Shown in pieces: positions 12,013 to 20,930 of a stretch of 64,000 nucleotides of DNA. The position numbers and the translations under genes were made by a program. The stretch lies in assembly GCF_902167145.1 (NCBI RefSeq), contig NW_023367371.1:55144-119143 (forward strand). Reading direction: 5' to 3'. This DNA comes from Zea mays (Eukaryota > Streptophyta > Magnoliopsida > Poales > Poaceae). The notes below the pieces were generated by a model. That model was not told the origin of the DNA, searched no databases, and saw only the letters and a list, made by a program, of their open reading frames with translations. Each line of letters opens with the position of its first letter. Position 1 is the first letter of the stretch.

Positions 12013-12314
12013 AACCCTAGTTAAGGAACTTAACCCTAAATGGGGATTATAGGGGTAAAACTTCACTCAAGTTAAGAAAACCTAAATACTTTAGGGTAAA
12101 AGTCATAAAATGACCCTAAGAATAAGCTTGAATCACTTTTATACCCCTGAGATACCAGAAACCCTAATTGGAACCCTGGAAAACCCTAAAACCAAACCCT
12201 AGGGGCTTATATGCAAAATTAGTCCACTTTTGGGCTACAGTGCAAAAACCAAGCCAAATAAGTGTCTTAAGTCCTTTGGTCCACAAATATGTGGACTTGA
12301 AAGCAAAACCCTAA
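12013..12314. promoter_or_regulatory. cluster of telobox-like CCCTA motifs in the 5' LTR
   Basis: At least seven ACCCTA motifs fall within 300 bp (for example 12,013, 12,031, 12,112, 12,159, 12,181, 12,194, 12,306), several in the full AAACCCTA form. In plants, teloboxes are bound by telobox-binding Myb factors and act in promoters and Polycomb recruitment. The same cluster is in the 3' LTR at about 19,915-20,216. A regulatory role for this element is inferred only. Confidence 0.5.
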
Positions 12315-13021
12315 GTTTTGGGTTTATTTGCAAAAAGTACCACTTGACCTCTATATAGCTTAAGTCTGAAATACAGTGTTAAAGGCTCCACTTTAGGGCT
12401 TTGTAGCTTGCAAAGCATAGGGTTTTTGCCCTAAGTCACCACATCAAAATTATAGCCCAATTATAGGAGAACAAGTTTGCTTAAGAGTGCAAGCCATGTT
12501 CTTGTGAAAAATTGGAAGATAATCATGCTCAAAGTCTGGCTGTCAGACTGCTAAAGGACCGAATTTTCAGTAGCAGTGTAATGGGGTGAACTTTGAGCTC
12601 GATTTTGAATATGATTCAGTGACTTTTTGATGGTAAGCATTGTGGCAGAGTTGAAGATGGATTATAGGTGTATAACTTTGATGCAGAAAGTTGGCTTAGG
12701 TACCACACAAAAACTGGAGAGAATAGAGCTCCAACTTGATCTGTCAGGTAAGCTCTTTATAGAGACAGGCGCACTGTTCATCGGTTTCAGAAAAATCACG
12801 CCGTGGATAAGGATCAGTCTCGCCGGCGATAAGGATGCCGCCGTGGCTCGGACTGGTCGTCGGTGGCCGCGGTAAATATCCCCGACGTCGTGGCAAAAGG
12901 TTACCGAGGTGGCGAACTCCGGTTAAACGGCGACCCCCATGCCCTCATCGGAATCCGCCGCGCAGAAAGCTTGCCAGCGCATCCGTAGTCCGCGCTTCTT
13001 CTCCAACTCCGGTCGACGGCC

Positions 13022-13028
13022 TATAAAT
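13022..13028 (+). promoter_or_regulatory. TATA box of the 5' LTR promoter
   Basis: TATAAAT after a GC-rich region and followed within 30-60 bases by the pyrimidine-rich CTTCTTCTCTCC typical of plant start regions. Transcription would begin around 13,050-13,060, leaving a U3 of about 1.2 kb and a very long R/U5 of about 2.9 kb. Only the TATA match and base composition support it. Confidence 0.6.
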
Positions 13029-15705
13029 TGAGCTCGGACTCCGCTTCTTCTCTCCATTGCGCACCCCAGTGCTTAAGCAATCAACTCCATTTCGCCAGAG
13101 AACTTGCGCAGTCCCAATTCCCTCTCTTCTTCGTTCTTGCTCCGCCGTGAAGAGCTTCTTCGTAGCCAGCGCTTCTCTGGTCAGTAATGATCAAATTGCT
13201 CTTTGTTATAGTTAGTATGTGATCTATTATTGCCCCTGGATGCAACAATTTAGAATTTGACCGAAGCCCCTCACCGGAACGTGCGGTTGTTCTGTTGAAC
13301 GCCGCCGTAACCCCCCCCCCACCGTCGACCCGTTCTTCGGATCTTGTTCTGCCCAAACCGAAGCATGTCCATGGACCCTAGTGAACCCGTAAGCCTTTAC
13401 CTAGCCTCAATTTGGCCATCCCCGCCGTTGTCCGATCGGAACATGTCCACTCTCTTGTCCATCCGCTCTGCCACCGTGGCCAGGACATTATAGTGCACCA
13501 TTAGTGAAATTGATGGAGGGGAAATGGTCGGGGTGGACCTAATTGTGTTCCTGTCGCTTGAGAGCTCCAGTCGTGGCGTCATTCGGCCGGAATAGGCTCG
13601 CCGGAGTACGGCGAGGGCTGATTCCTCGTCGTGGACTCTGCTCTGCGAAAGTTTAGAAGGTGGAGGGCCTTAGTGTAAACCGTCAGTGACTCACTGAACA
13701 GTAGAAGAACCTGTCTCCAAATAAATACAACCCCGAGGCCCTTTCTGCAAAGCCGCCAGGGCGCGGCCGTGCGCGGGCGCTTTCCTCTCTGGCCTGGGCC
13801 GCCTGGGCTCAGAATCGGCCCAAGACTGTTACAAGTTTCTCTTTTTCTTTTTGTTCCAGAGCCAAAACAATTATAGAAAAATGTAGAAAAATGCTAAAAT
13901 TGTGAAACCAATTTTCCTAGGTTTGTTATTTTCCATAGTATTTAATAAAAATAAGTTTGTGATTTTTAGTGAAAGTAAGAAATTTTAGGGTATTTAAAGT
14001 AGTTAAAAGTCTTGGTTATAGATTTTTAGAAAATAATTGATAAGTCCTAAAATGCCCAAAATTTTTATATGAGTGTTATACAATATTTAGAGACCTTGGG
14101 TAGAGTTTGAATTGATTTGGACCTTGTTTGATCACCAAACCCCAAAACACCCCCCCTGCCCTATGAACTCCTTTACCGACTCCGGAAACCCTAAGTTCCC
14201 GGAACTCCGTGAAGGCAAGTTGTATTCAAGACATAACTAATAAGTTTATGTTGTCTTTGCATCCTCATGAGCATCCCATGGCATCCATTCTTATGCTTAT
14301 GTATGGTTATGAGTAGAACGTGAAGAAGAGGTAGAAGTCCCCGAAGAGCAAGTGCAACCACCTTTGGACACTCAGGCCGGGAATAGTTTCTACTTCGACA
14401 TTTGTGGATCCGAGCCTGAATCACCTGCAAAAGAAGGCAAGCCCCGGTGCATTTGCCACCTCCCTTGATGTTTTTAAATCTTTCTCACTTGCTTGCTGCA
14501 TTAAGTTATAGGAGTTGATTGTTAAACAATTCCTGCATTACCTTCCTTGATTTTGATTACCCTCCTTGCAACCCTGTTTTTACAAAAAGGTTTTACTATG
14601 CTTAGTATTGCTTTAGAAAAACAAAAGGATTTGTTTTACAAAAGATGTTTGGCAAAAGTGGTTGGGATGTTTTCAAAAACAAAACTTGATGGTGGATCCA
14701 TCATGGCCATGATGGGTCCAACATCGGAAAAGATGTACCTCTGTCAGGTACCAAGTTTTTGGGTTAAAAAAAGATTAAGCTGAGACCGGGCGGGTGACTT
14801 GCACGAGAAAGAAAGTCTCGGTGTAGTGTCTCCGTCTGAGTCGATTAAGGACCGTCTCGATGTAGGCTTGTTGATCGAGGACCCTTTAGCTGGTCACATG
14901 CCTCGTCATGGGTAAGCCTTGCCTCGGGCAGACTAAGGCCGGAATAAGACAACACGAGATGGGCGTGGAGCGGTGGCGAGAGTAGCGTGTACCCTCCGTG
15001 GCAAGAGGCTGGACGGTGGTGTATCTGTGCTCTCGGTCTGCGTGAACCTGATCCGGTCTTAAGAACCCCGGTGGCGGGTTGACATATGCAAGGGTTAAGT
15101 GCTACATATGTCGTGTGATTGGAGATCCTCAGCTGAGTATAATCGATTCGGATCGCCGTACCTTCGCGGTTATGAAGACTTGGTCACTACCCTACACGTA
15201 GCATTCCACTAAAGACGATGGGCTCTTGTTAAAAATTGGCTAGTGCAGGATCAGTGATTGAACTAGGGTAGAAAGAACTCTAGTGCAGGTAAATTTACTT
15301 AACTTGACAAATAAAACTGGATTTTTAAGGATCCACTTTAGTAAGCATTTCTGCAAAAACAGAGTCTTTGAATATTGAAGAGCCTTACCTTAACTCCCAT
15401 ATAACCAGCATACCCTTGAGAGTCTTTTCTTTAGTCGGGTAAGACTTGCTGAGTATCCCATACTCAGGGTTTATCCCTTCGTTGTTTTTAGGTGAGGAAG
15501 TAGCAGACTTTTGCTACTTCTGTGCCAAGGTGGTTCCAAAAGAAGAAAATCAAGACTGAGGTGCGGGAGGAGTCGGTCCTCCGTTTAGGATCTTTTGCTT
15601 TTAGCTTCTTGGGAGGAGTTTTTGCCTCCCTGGTTTGTATAATATTACTCCTATGCACTCACTTTTAGGCTGGTCTGTAATAATATAACTCAAGCTTACT
15701 TTTGA

Positions 15706-15711
15706 AATAAA
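15706..15711 (+). terminator. possible poly(A) signal in the 5' LTR
   Basis: AATAAA about 200 bases before the LTR end, in a T-rich setting. Plant poly(A) signals are loose, so this is a candidate only. The functional copy for the element transcript would be the one in the 3' LTR at 23,613. Confidence 0.35.
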
Positions 15712-15913
15712 TGTAAGATTATGTAATTCGCTTCCGCATTTCTTTATCTCCGATGTTCTGTAATGTCTACAAGATGGGTGAGACGTTCCTGGTAAGGTAA
15801 GGAAAGATACCGAACTTGTCAAGTAGTTCAGGGGCACCTACAGGGTTGTCTGATGTCTGTGAGACAAGGACAACTGTAGGTGGGCCTAATTACTTGGGAG
15901 GTTCCGTCACAGC

Positions 15914-15925
15914 TGGTATCGGAGC
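15914..15925 (+). other. primer binding site (tRNA-iMet type)
   Basis: TGGTATCGGAGC begins two bases after the 5' LTR. Plant Ty3/gypsy elements commonly carry TGGTATCAGAGC, complementary to the 3' end of initiator methionine tRNA; this copy has one G-for-A difference. It fixes the right end of the 5' LTR and the direction of transcription. Confidence 0.88.
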
Positions 15926-16148
15926 GTAGCCCTTCTTGGCAGATATTATGAGGCATCTTCAAAAGAATTTTCAAAAGTCTTACCTAAAAATTCTTTTCTC
16001 TTCTTACCTAAGTACTCTGAAGAAGTCTATTTTAAAGACCAGATAGGAAGAGTGCAACGTATAGAAGGTTGAATCAACCAAGGTTGATTCTGTACTTACT
16101 CATGCATCATGCTAAGCATTATATTAATAAAATTTCCCCCTTAGAGAA
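15926..16148 (+). other. 5' untranslated leader of the retroelement
   Basis: No coding sequence is seen. It is AT-rich and contains a perfect 9-bp stem with a 2-base loop at 16,071-16,090. In retroelement leaders such structures often serve packaging or dimerisation, but that is not shown here. Confidence 0.5.
16071..16090 (+). other. leader hairpin
   Basis: GAATCAACC, loop AA, GGTTGATTC: a perfect inverted repeat about 60 bases before the first gag-position ATG. The overlapping GGTTGAATCAACC is nearly self-complementary as well. It could be a dimer initiation or packaging element, or only a chance hairpin. Confidence 0.5.
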
Positions 16149-16652
16149 ATGTTGTCGCGCATCAGAAAGACCGCGCGCAAATCTGCTAGACCCATTGGCG
16201 TACCCTGCCATTAACTTACTCCAAGACATGAAGAAAGTAGCAGTGGTAGCAACGATCCTATCGGGGATCTGGAAGCACAAGTCGAACTGCTTCAATCAGA
16301 ACTCCGTTACAGGAATGATCTGGGAGTCGCAGATGCAGTCATCCGCTACTTGCAAGACCAACTCGCGAAACGAGATTTGGCACTCGATTGGATGGTTAAC
16401 TCTCGTTTACTCGCCTGGGCTAAGGAAGCCAAAGCTCGAGCCCAAGTGGAGGAGCTTAGCTTAGCCATGGATAACTTGCAGGTCTATTATAATACACTAC
16501 ATGAAGAAGTTCATGTGTTGTATTCACAACTGCACCCGAACGTCCCTGCGGATCTTGTCGGGACAGAAGCCGGACCTTCTCATGTAGCGGGAGAAGCACT
16601 TGATGGTAAACTGGACCTTTTCAGAACCCCTCCCTCTATGAAGATTGGTTGA
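16149..16652 (+). pseudogene. gag-position N-terminal ORF with H3-tail-like start, interrupted
   Basis: The first ATG frame after the leader encodes 21 basic residues beginning MLSRIRKTARKSARPIG, then a TAA at 16,212. The same frame continues open from 16,215 to the TGA at 16,650 (145 codons). The second part has an acidic and serine-rich start (EESSSGSND), then a strongly heptad-like stretch (LEAQVELLQSELRYRND at about codons 19-35, and further leucine-spaced runs to about codon 107), so a coiled coil is likely. Position between PBS and protease says gag. There is no capsid major-homology pattern and no CCHC zinc knuckle, so only an N-terminal portion remains. The N-terminal peptide resembles the histone H3 tail around K9. 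I have an impression, which I cannot cite, that other grass retroelement ORFs begin in a similar way. The stop is visible; whether it arose in this copy or is shared by the family is unknown. Confidence 0.6.
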
Positions 16653-16694
16653 CGAATGGTCTTCCCCACCCGACAGTAATGCTACCAAAAGTGA

Positions 16695-16868
16695 AAAGAA
16701 GTGGCTTACCAGGTGCCCTTAACATTGGCCGGACGGGACTTTCCTACAAATATGATTGTTCCAAAAGGCCAAGACATAGATGTCATCTTGGGCACAAACT
16801 GGTTAGCCCAGCAAAAAGCAATTCTCAACCTTGATCCGAGAGCCATCAGGTTGAGTTATGACCAATAG
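16695..16868 (+). pseudogene. retropepsin C-terminal remnant
   Basis: A 57-codon open stretch in the same frame as the preceding ORF, bounded upstream by a TGA at 16,692 and downstream by a TAG at 16,866. It reads through FPTNMIVPKGQDIDVILGTN and WL, matching the C-terminal part of Ty3/gypsy aspartic proteases, where an ILGxxWL motif follows the flap. The N-terminal half with the catalytic D-S/T-G is absent: sequence jumps from the gag-like ORF to this fragment with two intervening stops. It cannot be an active protease. Confidence 0.75.
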
Positions 16869-18513
16869 AGAGTTGATGACTTGGTTGCCCAAACCCAAGA
16901 ATTAGGCTTTAGTGGACCATGACCCGACCCAAAGTCGAATTTTCCGTTATCACTTCATGACTAAACCCATACAAGTAAGTGCCTAGATAATTTCTTTGTC
17001 GGACCTAGAGTATACCTAGACTTCAAACAAGGATCTCAAGTCATGCCTCCTCCTAGAGCCATTCTCTTGATCAGCTGATGCAGGTTGAAGTCTCTAGTAT
17101 AGCTGGCCTCTCCTTGTGGATCGTCAGGTTACTTTATTAACCCAACCTAGGAAAGACATGTCCGACCATTTCCTTGAATTTGATGCCTTTGGTTTCTTCA
17201 TATCTATCGAAGGCATACCAACTTAAGCCTTGACCTTGTGATCTCTGCGATGGGCATAGAAATATGATTGGGCTGAATTAACAGTCTCCCATCGTACTCC
17301 TTCTATCAAGTTTAGATTATGGCCATGCCTTGGGCCATGATCTATTTGGCTCCTTACTTGTGACCATCTTTATTAGTGGAGTATTTCGTTGTGTATAATC
17401 ACCTTTGCTCAATCTATTGGTGACATGGTTAAGAACTTATGGTACCGCGGCGAAGCTGAGAGCCTCCTATGAATGTGCACCCAGGATTTTGCTGCTTGGC
17501 GCATGTCGGTATCGAGGTCTCTAGTCATGATTCATTATGGAATTACACTGATGTGTTGTCTTCCATTGACCTTTCCTTGAAACACTCTCTATGTTGTCTT
17601 GAAGAGATCAAGCAACATCTGTCATTTCCATTGGATCAAAAGGGCATACCACTTTCATGTGTGGTCTTATTTCTTTTGATCTTGGTAGTGACTACTCACA
17701 CAAGTTCCCTTTGCATCCTTTGTGTAAAGGGGAAGCCTTGGAGCTTTTTAGTGTAAGAAAACAACTAATTAGCTCTCAAATTGGAGATTGACTTTCCCCT
17801 GCTGCTGAAATGCAGGAGTTTGTTCATTCGCTTTCCTACTTAATCTATGTATTCCCTAACCAAGTGGATAATTCATCTCGCTTGAAGAAACGGATGAACA
17901 ACCTGACCAAATGGATTTCTATCCAAATGCATGACCTTTGGCTTGCAAATGTGAACTCTCAACCCTTGGCTTACCAATGGTACTGAGAGGATTTGCTTAA
18001 TATCACAAGTAGTTCAACAAGTTGGTTTTGACTAACTTGTAATTGCCTGTTGAACGAATGTTGAGTTTAGAGATCGTTTCATCGAGTTGTCTAAACTCAC
18101 TTTAGTTCAACCTACCCCAAAGAAAGTACTTACCAAAATGAGATTAAGTCAGCCAATAGTCACCTAATCATCGCTCTAGTCGTGCCTCGACCACCTCACG
18201 CATGTTTTTCCTGCATGTGTGATCATGCCGATCCATGACTAGTGTTGGATAAAAGGGACTGGTTGCAAAGTCCGTATCTATTGATCCCTCTGCTGGTGAT
18301 TCTCTCGAATTTATATCGCCTTCTAGAGACTTGGATTTTCTGCTTAGCCACAGGTCAACTGTGATGTTATTCGACATTCACACCCGTCTCGTGTGCTATG
18401 AACCTACTGTAACCACTTGTTGGTAAACCCCTTTTTGTGTGTTTTACCCAAGATGGTGCATCTGATTCTATTTGGGTAAAGTTGCATGATTGCCACCCAA
18501 CAGACCCAGATAG
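16869..18513 (+). other. unassigned 1.6 kb where reverse transcriptase and RNase H should be
   Basis: In an intact chromovirus this interval holds reverse transcriptase, RNase H and the integrase zinc finger. I find none of their motifs (no YxDD-type core, no RNase H acidic set, no HHCC) in the open frames of either strand. The longest ATG frame, 17,469-17,756 (95 codons), has a hydrophobic C-terminal half and resembles no family I know. Because the LTRs are almost identical, decay after insertion cannot explain the loss; the interval was already like this when the element inserted. It could be foreign filler acquired by a non-autonomous family, or very old scrambled pol. Confidence 0.55.
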
Positions 18514-18921
18514 TACAGTGTCATCAGAAAAAGCAAGTTGCACACGTGGAAATGGGAAGACATTAGTATGGACTTCATTGTGGGATTAACCAGGACTACA
18601 AAAGGGTATGACTCTATCTGGGTTATTGTTGATCGGCTTACGAAAATTACTCATTTTCTGCCAGTCAAGACAGACCACCCAGTCATTGTCTATGCCCAAT
18701 TGTACATTGCTCGTATTCTTAGTCTGCATGGTGTTCCGAAAACCATAGTGTCGGATCGTGGACCTCAATTCGTATCCAAATTCTGGGAAGAACTTCATAA
18801 ATCCCTGGGTACTAAACTGCTCCACCGTTCGGCCTATCATCTTCAAACCAGTGGACAGACTGAGAGGGTAAACCAAATACTGGAAGATATGCTACGGGCA
18901 TGTGTTTGGAATTCCCACTGA
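18514..18921 (+). pseudogene. integrase catalytic core (rve), broken downstream
   Basis: Open frame from just after a TAG at 18,511 to a TGA at 18,919. From the TTG at 18,538 it reads HTWKWEDISMDFIVGL and on through IVSDRGPQF and GQTERVNQILEDMLR, which is the canonical Ty3/gypsy integrase core. Counting from that codon the acidic triad is D12, D73 and E109, with exactly 35 residues between the last two, so D,D-35-E is intact. The usual HPQTDGQTE is changed to HLQTSGQTE. No HHCC zinc finger precedes it. After LRACV the frame runs into unrelated residues and stops, while the matching continuation lies in another frame (next feature), so a net one-base frame change occurred near 18,905. Confidence 0.88.
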
Positions 18922-19619
18922 AATGGGATGAATGCTTGCTCTTAGCGGAGTTTTCATATGATAATGGCTATCAAGAAAGCATCAAGATAGCACCCTTCGA
19001 AGCTTTATATGGACGACGATGTCGTACTCCGCTAAATTGGTCTGAACCTGGAGAAAGGTACTTCTTTAGGTCTGATATGGTGAAAGAGGTCGAAGAAAAG
19101 GTTCAGAAAATTATTCATAATATGAAGAAAGCTCAAGCACGGCAAAAGAGTTATGCAGACCGACGACGACAACCCTTATGCTTTCTGGTAGACGATTATG
19201 TCTACTTAAAGGTCTCACCAATGAAGGGTGTATCGCGTTTCGGAGTTAAAGGAAAACTTGCACCACGATATATTGGTCCTTTTCTTATTCTGGAAAGATA
19301 TGGGCCAGTGGCGTATCGACTTCAGCTCCCCGAAATATTGTCTGCTGTGCACAATGTGTTCCACGTGTCACAATTAAAGAAGTGTCTTCGGGTTCCTGAT
19401 CGAACCGTTGAAGTGACTGATGTTGTCCTGGAACCAGACTTAACATACTCGGAACATCCTCTTCGAGTTCTGGATCAAAAGGACAGGGTCACCCGAAGAA
19501 AGACTCTCAAGTTCTACAAGATACAGTGGAACCAGCATTTGGAAGATGAGGCTACATGGGAAACCCAAGACTTCTTAGATAAGAATTTCCCAGGCTTTTT
19601 AGCCTCATGTAAATTGTAA
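18900..19619 (+). pseudogene. integrase C-terminus with GPY/F module and chromodomain
   Basis: A 239-codon frame whose homologous part starts around CLEFPLKWDECLLLAEFSYD, then APFEALYGRRCRTPLNW (residues 31-47), the classic end of chromoviral integrase cores. A GPY/F-type module follows (KGKLAPRYIGPFLILERYGP, residues 117-136), then HNVFHVSQLKKC (151-162), and a chromodomain at about 183-235 (YSEHPLRVLDQKD ... KIQWNQHLEDEATWE). Chromodomains of chromoviruses tether integration complexes to chromatin. Here W210 is present, but the other two aromatic cage positions of HP1 appear to be non-aromatic, as in the plant group II type. The apparent ATG at 18,900 is out of frame with the core and is unlikely to be a true start. 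The coding part itself is uninterrupted to TAA at 19,617. Confidence 0.88.
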
Positions 19620-19760
19620 AGCCTGTATAGCTGTTGTAATAAAGAAGTAACCCCCACATCACCCCTGTCTTGTACCAAAAATAAGGAAATAAAAATGTGA
19701 TGCGTTTCCTTTACCATTATTTACCCTAGGACTTTTAATCTCGGGACGAGATTCTTTTAT
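19620..19760 (+). other. 3' untranslated region of the retroelement
   Basis: Short non-coding stretch between the pol stop and the purine tract. It contains a stem-loop at 19,737-19,753 (AATCTCG, loop GGA, CGAGATT) and then a T-rich box, ATTCTTTTAT, directly before the purine tract, as is usual for U-box plus PPT arrangements. Confidence 0.6.
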
Positions 19761-19771
19761 GGGGGGAAGGA
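19761..19771 (+). other. polypurine tract
   Basis: GGGGGGAAGGA directly abuts the TG of the 3' LTR and is preceded by a T-rich box. It is the expected primer for plus-strand synthesis and fixes the 3' LTR start at 19,772. Confidence 0.9.
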
Positions 19772-20923
19772 TGTAACACCCCTGGTGTTACTATAACTAA
19801 AACTTGAGCATGGCATCATGAGCATTGGCATTGCATATGTTTGACACACCTAGAGTGCATTCACTAGGCAAAAATTTCAAACAAGTTGTATTGTTTTAAG
19901 TGTTTTGCAACTAGAACCCTAGTTAAGGAACTTAACCCTAAATGGGGATTATAGGGGTAAAACTTCACTCAAGTTAAGAAAACCTAAATACTTTAGGGTA
20001 AAAGTCATAAAATGACCCTAAGAATAAGCTTGAATCACTTTTATACCCCTGAGATACCAGAAACCCTAATTGGAACCCTGGAAAACCCTAAAACCAAACC
20101 CTAGGGGCTTATATGCAAAATTAGTCCACTTTTGGGCTAAAGTGCAAAAACCAAGCCAAATAAGTGTCTTAAGTCCTTTGGTTCACAAATATGTGGACTT
20201 GAAAGCAAAACCCTAAGTTTTGGGTTTATTTGCAAAAAGTACCACTTGACCTCTATATAGCTTAAGTCTGAAATACAGTGTTAAAGGCTCCACTTTAGGG
20301 CTTTGTAGCTTGCAAAGCATAGGGTTTTTGCCCTAAGTCACCACATCAAAATTATAGCCCAATTATAGGAGAACAAGTTTGCTTAAGAGTGCAAGCCATG
20401 TTCTTGTGAAAAATTGGAAGATAATCATGCTCAAAGTCTGGCTGTCAGACTGCTAAAGGACTAAATTTTCAGTAGCAGTGTAATGGGGTGAACTTTGAGC
20501 TCGATTTTGAATATGATTCAGTGACTTTTTGATGGTAAGCATTGTGGCAGAGTTGAAGATGGATTATAGGTGTATAACTTTGATGCAGAAAGTTGGCTTA
20601 GGTACCACACAAAAACTGGAGAGAATAGAGCTCCAACTTGATCTGTCAGGTAAGCTCTTTATAGAGACAGGCGCACTGTTCATCGGTTTCAGAAAAATCA
20701 CGCCGTGGATAAGGATCAGTCTCGCCGGCGATAAGGATGCCGCCGTGGCTCGGACTGGTCGTCGGTGGCCGCGGTAAATATCCCCGACGTCGTGGCAAAA
20801 GGTTACCGAGGTGGCGAACTCCGGTTAAACGGCGACCCCCGTGCCCTCATCGGAATCCGCCGCGCGGAAAGCTTGCCAGCGCATCCGTAGTCCGCGCTTC
20901 TTCTCCAACTCCGGTCGACGGCC

Positions 20924-20930
20924 TATAAAT
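20924..20930 (+). promoter_or_regulatory. TATA box of the 3' LTR
   Basis: TATAAAT at the position matching the 5' LTR promoter. If active, it would direct transcription out of the element into the reverse-oriented knob180 monomers after 23,824, giving a possible satellite read-through transcript. Confidence 0.5.

Larger units (their letters stand above)
11870..15911 (+). repeat. 5' long terminal repeat
   Basis: A 4,042-bp LTR starting TGTAACACCCC and ending CCGTCACA. The first 20 bases contain a hyphenated palindrome. The first 450 bases are AT-rich with repeated CCCTA motifs; a GC-rich stretch near 12,790-13,020 leads to a TATA box at 13,022; a C tract lies at 13,311-13,320; and an AATAAA lies at 15,706. 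No convincing gene lies in the LTR: small open frames here occur identically in the 3' LTR and resemble no family I know. It is 5 bp shorter than the 3' LTR, all accounted for by the C tract. Confidence 0.94.

Noticed and set aside
12627..12875. 82-codon frame in the 5' LTR, repeated at 20,529-20,777
   Set aside because: Identical in both LTRs simply because the LTRs are copies. It starts at a non-ATG codon when read strictly, lies upstream of the TATA box, and matches no family I know.
14191..14430. Reverse-strand frame in the 5' LTR (and its copy at 22,098-22,337)
   Set aside because: No recognisable domain, no start context, and duplicated only through LTR identity; treated as chance.
16069..16464. 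131-codon frame as the gag start
   Set aside because: It overlaps the better-supported frame at 16,149-16,652 in another phase and lacks its heptad pattern; a shadow frame.
17469..17756. 95-codon ATG frame in the retroelement interior as a gene
   Set aside because: No family recognised and its hydrophobic tail alone is weak evidence. Kept only as part of the unassigned interval.
18586..18876. Reverse-strand frame opposite the integrase core
   Set aside because: Antisense shadow of a clear integrase coding region.
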